Below, in pieces: positions 57,152-64,000 of a stretch of 64,000 nucleotides of DNA. Both the position numbers and the translations under genes were made by a program. The stretch comes from Polytrichum commune. Its lineage: Eukaryota > Streptophyta > Polytrichopsida > Polytrichales > Polytrichaceae. The stretch spans positions 2,606,001 to 2,670,000 of the forward strand of contig OX485803.1 in the NCBI GenBank assembly GCA_950295325.1. The letters are read 5' to 3'. The notes under the pieces were generated by a model. That model saw only the letters and a list, made by a program, of their open reading frames with translations. It had not been told where the DNA came from and made no database searches. Position 1 is the first letter of the stretch. The number at the start of each line of letters is the position of its first letter.

Positions 57152-59487
57152 GGCACATCTACCTTATACACCACCCTTTGAAAGTTTGTGGTGTGTGATG
57201 TTTAGAACGAAAAAAACACTTAATATAAGATAACGTAAGACAATAGTGCTACGGTGGTGTCAAATACTACACATATGAAAAAATAGAGTAATAATTATAT
57301 AAATATATATATAAATAGTCTAGCCACACTAAATCTTTGATGTTAAAATTATTACGAAGGGTGACATTTATCATGCGGGTGTGCAAGTGCCAGACTTTCT
57401 TGTATAAATTATTAGATCCCATACCAATATTTAAGGCAACCTAAATCCCTAGTCTCTTGTATATTATAACAAAACTATTGTGTTCTCGGATGTACTTTGG
57501 ATTGTGTAGAACTTGTTTGTTAGTAATTTTAGGGGCTCGTCCCATGTCTCTCCTCTATATTTGTCTCTAACAAAATAGTAACCCACGGGCCGCACTACAT
57601 TGACAAGCTTGAAGTTATCCGTAAAAGGTAAGATAGAGGGTGAAACACAACATAATATATTAGGTTTCATAGGGAACTCTATTTTTGCATAGCTTGCCAT
57701 TCTTGTGTTAATGCCCATAATTAAACACATGTTCAACAAAGAATTCCTCCTATTCTCACTGTCACCATGTTTTAATCTCAAGTTTGGTTGTTTTCACTCG
57801 GAAATCTATAATGCGAGCCTCATAGCTTCCTGGGCACCGCAAGGAACTTGCAAGGATGGTAGGCTTGACTTGTCTATATATGGATTATTTGTTATAGCTG
57901 GAGAGGTTCCGGCTAACACACCCAAAACATGATGTACCTCCAAACCATGAATGTTTGCTCTTGTACTTTTGATAGTAATTTTAATGTTGCAGTGTATTGT
58001 TTTAGAATCCCAAACATGGCTACTGAAGCCAAACACCAATGATTAACGCACTATTTATGTGATACATGAGTAAGATTCACAATTTTTTAAAGTTTGCAAA
58101 CAAGAACCCGCATAATATGCACTAGTAGAAAACATGGTCCCAAAAAGCACATTTTGAACAAGTGCTTTGTGAAGTTGGCAAGATTAGTCTAGACCCCTTG
58201 TCAATTGTTTTTGCCAAAAGTATCTAGCATTTGTTTGGAACCTTGTTGTTTGAGACCGTAATTTTTTCTGCCATGTGGTCCTTATGTGGTCACTCTTGTT
58301 AATTGGACACCCACACTTGCGTTTTATATATGATAAAGCTTGTAGTAAAAAACAGACACCAAAAAGACATGTGTTACAATGAGCTTAGACTACATGCACA
58401 AAATAATAACCATGTACAGTGGTGAACATGATTAGGAGGGTCTATGTGGCTATCTAATGAGTCATCCAATCTCGAATTTGGACTCTTAGATCATTTGTAA
58501 TTCTACTCCAATTTTGAAACTTGAATAGGCAATCTTCATGATGTTGCAATTGACGAACAGAGGTGGCAATTATGTAACCTATCCTATGGTCCAAAATAGT
58601 TGTAGAGTTTGAAGTGCCCACAATAAGACCACGTTCCTTAGCCTAGTTACAAACGATCTCATATTTAACAAAATCCCCAATATGCAACTCACTAAATAAG
58701 TACGTTAAAAAACACTAACATTCAAAGTAAGTGTGAGGCACATGAACACACGCTATCAATAAGTAACCTTCTTATATATTCAAAATTGTCCCATGACACA
58801 CTATACCCCCCTCCCCCCCCCAAAAAAAATTTAAAAAATAAAAATAAAAATGTAATGACATTCCAAACTTTGTAACTAGTTGTAGTTATTTCCTCCCCAC
58901 ACCAAATTGGCTTGGGTTTCATAGCGTTTAGGTAAACTCCTTCATAATGGATGAAAGGGTGAAAAGTAAAAAAAAAGTTGCTTTGAGGTAAAATTATTTC
59001 AAATTCATTTCACTAGACTTATTTGGGGTCAATTGTATCAGTGTTAGTTTTAAATAAGTTTAGTTCATAGAAGGGACTCTAGTAAAAACAAGCCCGCCTA
59101 TAAGGTCGAGGGCTGATTCATTCTAATTTGAGTCCACGAGACTGATTCGGTATCGTAAATACCATTTCCTAATCGAATGAAGTGGAAATAATTGTTTACG
59201 GATTGTAAAATAATTCATTGCATTTTCACCTTGCTAATGGATGAGTTTATGCAGACACCACGAATCCATGGCCATATTTTCACCTTCATATATAATAAAT
59301 GAGCTAAATTAGGCGCCATGAAGACTCTAGCCCACCAACTTGGGAAGTTTTTAGTGTATAGCATATACTTAGGCTTTGGGCACACCAATCTAGTGGCCAT
59401 CACCAGTCAAGATGGAGCTAAAAATGGCCCATGCTAGTTGGAGCCGTTTGTTGGTCGCCCACACCAGTAAGTGTTGGCATGCTATAA
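57152..59487. other. Gene-free stretch
   Basis: A 105-codon minus-strand frame (57464-57781) shows no recognisable domain. 58420-58650 is related to 30430-30680. Nothing else recognised. Confidence 0.5.
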
Positions 59488-59856
59488 GGGTGAGTTTCCA
59501 TGTAGGCCACTCGCCCCCACTAGATTCTAGAAAATAGTGGGTCTGAGGTGTTTACATGTAATCGATCACAGGCTGCCATCCAATCACATTCTGGTGGTCC
59601 ACTAGAACGTGGAGAGCCATGGACATGTGCCGCTAGACTTCCATGCATCCACTAAATAATCTTTAACCTACAAGTGCCAGTCACCGAAGGATTAAAGATT
59701 GATTTTAAGAATAAGTGGTTTTGGATATGAGAAAGTGGGAGTAACTAGTTGGCACATACGAAGCCTACCCCACTAATCTCCCTCTACATTTGGACAAGGT
59801 TTGTCCTTATTCATACTAGAATCTAGTGGCCAAGCGGCCTACCTGGAAACTCACCC
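59488..59856. mobile_element. 369-bp GGGTGAGTTTCC-type MITE, complete copy
   Basis: The left end GGGTGAGTTTCCATGTAGGC continues CACTCGCCC. The right end (GGCCTACCTGGAAACTCACC then C) is its inverse over about 28 bp. The interior, inverted relative to the copies at 52.5-53.2 kb, has CCGCTAGACTTCCATGC, GTAACTAGTTGGCACATACG and CCTCTACATTTGG. No target duplication is apparent. Confidence 0.88.
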
Positions 59857-60429
59857 TGGCCCCTCCCCCCCCACACACAAAAGTGTGGCTAATTTGGGAG
59901 GAGTCCACTAACTATTTCGAAGTAGCAGGGGATGAGACCAATGGAGTGGCTTCCTTGCTTGTAGCTAATTAGTGGAGGGCAAAGTAATGTCCCCCTAAAC
60001 TCCACACACCCATCCATCCACAACGGATGATTTTCATCCATGTCCACCCCACCGTTCAATGCACCTGCCAATACCCTCTTGCATGCATGGACTCTTAAAA
60101 GCCTCTATATGTAGTATGATAGAACTAAAAAGTAGAGAAGAGCGGATTGGGTGCTTTAAAGCTTTGAAGTTACTTATTAAAACCATTATGCCCATGGGGC
60201 GCATAATGGGAGAGCACCTGCTGCCGCCATGGCAGCTGGTGACGGTGGGAAGATGGATGAAGCTGAGATGAATGGATGAATATTGTGGATGAGAAGTGAA
60301 GATGAAGGTGGCTCCACCAACTATACATGCCCCTGCTGCAAACGTGGGAACTTCCTTGGTCCTAGTTTTCATCCATAATGGAAATGTCTCATTCTTGAGC
60401 ATTTTAAAATTTTGAATTTTTTTTGAAAA
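59857..60429. other. Intergenic, no gene seen
   Basis: No gene. Frames on both strands at 60034-60402 overlap and show no domain. Confidence 0.45.
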
Positions 60430-60702
60430 TTTTGAGCATTTTAAAATTTTTAGTAATTTTTTTAGTTCAATTTTGCGTCATTCTAGTTAGAAACGGTATG
60501 TTTTATAAAATTTATAAAAAACAAATAATCAAATTTGGTTTTTTTATTTTTTTATTTTTTTATTATGTAATAGATACCGTGTATATCTACTCATGAAAAA
60601 AAATGATAAAATTTTGATCCATTTTGGTGATGCTTTATGTAGAAAGTAGATTTGTTTTATTGCATGTGGTGTTCAACTTGACAATGGAGTGCACCCCCCG
60701 AG
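60430..60702. repeat. Right-hand fragment of the 8974-9382 element family
   Basis: It follows 9125-9380 closely: TAATTTTTTTAGTTCAATT, GTCATTCTAGTTAGAAACGG, CCGTGTATATCTACTCATGA and GTGGTGTTCAACTTGACAAT then GGAGTG...CCCCCCG. The left inverted repeat is absent, so the copy is truncated. Confidence 0.85.
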
Positions 60703-61003
60703 AGATTTCTTTAAGGAAGAAATACTTTATTGAAGTTGAAGTTCTCCGGAGGCCAAGGTTGTTGTCCGAGGCTTTCAGGTTACCCAAAAAACTTGACCTC
60801 CGGAGAACCCCCCTTGGAAAAAGTGTGGCCACGTTGCCAACCATGTCAATTTTTTCATTCATGTACAAAGTTCTTCACCAAAGGACTCTTGGCCGTAATG
60901 TAAACCACCACCGGACAAGAGTGTCACTCTCGGCCAATCAAATTTCAGAATTCCCCTACAATTCTTGACCGGAGGACTTCTCCACCGTAGTGTAAAGCGG
61001 CCC
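60703..61003. repeat. Right part of a GGGCC-type MITE, left end missing
   Basis: It ends GTAGTGTAAAGCGGCCC followed by TTA (61004-61006), the terminus of the GGGCC-CTTTACAC family. CTCCGGAGG/CCGGAGGAC motifs recur inside in both orientations. No matching left terminus is seen at the junction with the preceding fragment. Confidence 0.6.
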
Positions 61004-61006
61004 TTA

Positions 61007-63067
61007 AACTCCTTTGAATAATGGGAACTATGTATATATATATACACGTCATAGAGCCCCCAATTCCTACTTGCTCCGTTCGGGCTTTTGATTGGCCGCT
61101 TGACTAACTATATAGCATTGTTGTCCACTTGCGTATCATCCCAAATTGGCATCCAATTGTTCAACTTTAAAGGGCGAGGGCCTCCCCACTGCCACATCAC
61201 GCCTCCCCCTTTCTCCCAATTTTCTACATTCCGGCTGTTCTAAAAATGGATGTATGAAATCTATCTCCCTGTTGCTGGCATTTGTTGTTTCCGTTTGCGG
61301 GGGGGGGGGGGGGGGAGAGGGAATTATGGTATACAAACTAAAGTACTTCTCTTTTCATCCAACATAAAAGCTCTAACATAGTATGCAGTCTAGAGGTTGC
61401 TTTTTTGAGTTGATTTGACACCAGAGTTAGTTTTGAAGACCCCGAATTGGTTTGGTGGGGGTCATTTGAGATGAATTGGCCACAAACCTGTAGGGGGTCA
61501 GATCTTTATGTGGGATGGATGAGAGGTACGCTCGTATACGATAATTCCTTCTCTGCTTCTTGGAGTTGAGTCGATTAGGGTACATGTTCATAACACCTAT
61601 TGAAGGGGAGCGCAGACTGGACAACGGGGAAGGTGGAAACGGCGATTAGTATTGTGGAACCCATGAATTATTTTATCAAGCTGAACTAAGCCCGAAATGG
61701 GGGTCAAAGACGCCAAATTAGTCTATTGAGCTTCAATTGGGATGAATTCACAACTAACATATAAAGGCTTCTGTTATTATTATGACCCCCTTGGTAGGTA
61801 TCATGAACCCAAACCCATCAATAAAATGTGGCGGAATCGTGGTAATGTTTGTAGTAAGTTTCACTTTCTACATTCATAGGTTGATTTAAAAGTGATTTTT
61901 GGGCATAAAAAGGCATTTCACCTTACTAAAAACTTGTTGTTGACCACATCCATATATAAAATTGAATTTTTTCCATGATCTTCATAGATTATATTTATAG
62001 GAGTTTGACTTCAAATCGGGAGAAGAGGAAGACAACTTTTGATATTGCCATTGGCGTGCATTATGGTGTTGCTTCATCGCTGAGCTGGTCTACCCCGTTC
62101 ACGGTATCCAATGTCATTTATTTTATTATGAGGTGTATGCTAGGTTACACTAATGACCAGCAACTTCACCATCAACGTCACATCATACGACATCTGGCGT
62201 TCAAGTGCGCTTACTAACGTCTGCGCATGAGTGTGTTCAATAGTGTTATGAGGTGTATGCCAATGTCACAAAATGGTCTACAAGTTGACTAACGTGTACA
62301 CAAATGGCACTTGACATCAACATGCTCAAGAATACCTTCCGCTTGCATACTAAAATGCAGCGCTATCATCTCAAGTATCCCAATGTGCTACACTAAATGT
62401 TATAATGTAAACAATTTTCACTTTAAAAAAATTATGTTCACAGAGAGTATCACATTGGCAACCAATGGACATGACACTTTGAAACCTGTAGGCATCACGT
62501 TTAGGCCCTTCGCAAATAGTGTGTGTGATATTAAATACCATAAACGATGTACCCCGATTGAAATTTACACAACATGGGATGAAGAGTACGGGTGGGCACA
62601 TTACATTAAGGCAATCGCACTTAAGTAATCGCTTGGAGAGTATTGAAATGCTTGTGTGCATTTCAATATATATCAAGTACAAACGATTATCTAGACTAAA
62701 TCGTCACGGATGTAGTGTAAGAATATTCCTCACTCACGTTTCCGATGATATCATTATATCAATAATTCATACAAGTTAAACAATGCATATAAGTACACCG
62801 TCCAATTTTTCAAGCTCATGAATTTGAATCGGAGTGGGAGTGTATAGCATTGGCATTCCCGTCCACATAATTGACTATAAGCCAAAAGTACACATTTTGC
62901 CATAAGTCAACTTGTAATATATATTATAGATGCGTAATAGCGGATGGGTGTTTGCTTAAATTATAGGCAACGTCTTTTCGTTGAAGTTTCCAAGTCCCAA
63001 TTTGTCCATCTTTAGAATCATTGACTACAGCATTATATGATGGTTTCATGACTATATATGTATATAT
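61007..63067. other. Gene-free stretch
   Basis: No gene recognised. An uninterrupted G-run lies at about 61299-61315 and a TA repeat at 61032-61044. Confidence 0.5.
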
Positions 63068-63268
63068 ACCGTGGTACCTTTACCGTGTATTCTATTTATA
63101 AGAGATTTGTTCATTATGATTTCTAATTTAGAACTTGATAATCCCGTGTTTAAAGGTAAATCTAATTTTTACATATTATTTTTTTAGATTTTGAAATATA
63201 AAATCCCCATGCGTTTAGGGTTTCTCTAAATAGTTTAATTAGTGCCGAAGTGGTAAAGGTACTATGGT
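63068..63268. mobile_element. Possible 201-bp MITE with 17-bp inverted ends
   Basis: ACCGTGGTACCTTTACC at the left and GGTAAAGGTACTATGGT at the right pair at 15 of 17 positions. The interior is AT-rich. No clear target duplication. Confidence 0.45.
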
Positions 63269-64000
63269 TTATATTGTAAATCATATATCACACAGTTCAA
63301 AGACTTTGTGTAACATTGTGGGCTTCTCGAAAACTCAATAAAAGGTACACATTGTATTAGAATATAGTGTGGACTTCGGAATAGTGTGGACAATGAGTAG
63401 AGTGGACTATAACAGATTTCCACTGCTCAGGAATTAGTGCGGAGGATGTATGATATTTTCATATTAACAAAATTCATATTATAATAATTCCATGTTAATA
63501 AGCGACATGATTGTTGCATGGTTTGATAGAATTCAAGTTTTGAGAATATGTTTGGTTCAATGAAACTTAAGTTGTGCTGATGAAGGTGGGACCATGACAA
63601 GTGACATGGTATGACGCACATTGACAATAACGGTGGTGCCACGTGGCATAGGGTATGTGGGTGTTCAATAGCTCATTTTTCTTATTTGGATCCTTATTTT
63701 TGTCATGCAAGTGGTCTAGTTAATGATCATGAAGAGTTGGTTGCCCGAAAAAACCACGGCTCGTCACACCTATCTCAAAAGCACAAACAAAGACGATAAT
63801 AAATCTAACATAAAAACTCACCCTAAGTAAAATTTGACTTGGGACTTATTTAAGCAAGGACTTGACCATGATCCCAAATGGGTGATTGGGCCGATCAGGC
63901 AAAGAATGAACCACTTAAAGAAACTATTGGGTCTTACACCCATGGAAGATACATCTTCAATAAAAGTACTTTGTCATCATATTCAAGGCCCCTATAGAAC
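63269..64000. other. Intergenic to window edge
   Basis: No gene recognised. An orphan CTCACCCTAAG at 63817-63827 resembles the terminus of the GGGTGAG MITE family followed by TAA. Confidence 0.4.

Noticed and set aside
61146-61367. Plus-strand 73-codon frame with a poly-Gly stretch
   Set aside because: The poly-Gly is simply the homopolymer G-run at about 61299-61315.
1-64000. CRISPR arrays, operons, phage or bacterial defence systems
   Set aside because: The sequence is plainly plant nuclear DNA with spliced genes and eukaryotic transposons; no regularly spaced short repeats with unique spacers were seen.

Overview
This is a nuclear segment of a large, repeat-rich land-plant genome, most likely a non-seed plant, although the sequence alone does not settle the lineage. 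The support is: spliced genes with GT-AG introns; plant-type NPH3 (BTB/POZ) and CW-zinc-finger/MBD proteins; tRNA-Phe and tRNA-Val genes of plant type; and dense decayed Ty3/gypsy, Ty1/copia, LINE, hAT-like, pogo-like and PIF/Harbinger-like elements. I find only three convincing protein-coding genes in 64 kb.

Layout. 1-2.8 kb: 3' end of a degraded Ty3/gypsy retrotransposon with its 3' LTR, next to a partial duplicate of a tRNA-Phe trailer. 4.95-5.11 kb: tRNA-Val and tRNA-Phe on the minus strand, three bases apart. 7.2-7.9 kb: copia RNase H remnant. 8.9-9.5 kb: a MITE interrupted by a second element with a perfect 8-bp target duplication. 10.86-13.3 kb: TAF11, a TFIID histone-fold subunit (five exons, 212 aa), with a duplicated first exon in intron 1 and a near-perfect hairpin in intron 4. 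14.9-15.3 kb: pogo/Tigger-like remnant. 16-32 kb: gene-free, with several terminal-inverted-repeat elements, including a 658-bp hAT-like element. 34.3-37.5 kb: a CW-zinc-finger plus methyl-CpG-binding-domain gene (five exons, 451 aa). 40.2-44.5 kb (minus): an NPH3-family gene (seven exons, 1138 aa) with a Ser-rich insertion and a long His-rich tail. 46.07-46.88 kb: an about 810-bp near-perfect palindrome. 48.9-61 kb: dense MITE territory with a LINE remnant. The last 3 kb hold little.

The three genes are unrelated nuclear functions: Pol II initiation, chromatin/DNA-methylation reading, and a photoreceptor/cullin-3 adaptor-type protein. Nothing suggests an operon or a cluster. The less ordinary content is the mobile DNA. 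Several non-autonomous families can be delimited to the base by terminal repeats and target duplications: GGGCC-type termini with TTA/TAA duplications, TGTGCAATTAGG termini with TA, GGGTGAGTTTCC termini, and hAT-like elements with 8-bp duplications. Exon boundaries were placed by hand from reading frame, splice consensus and family conservation. No alignment or database search was run.
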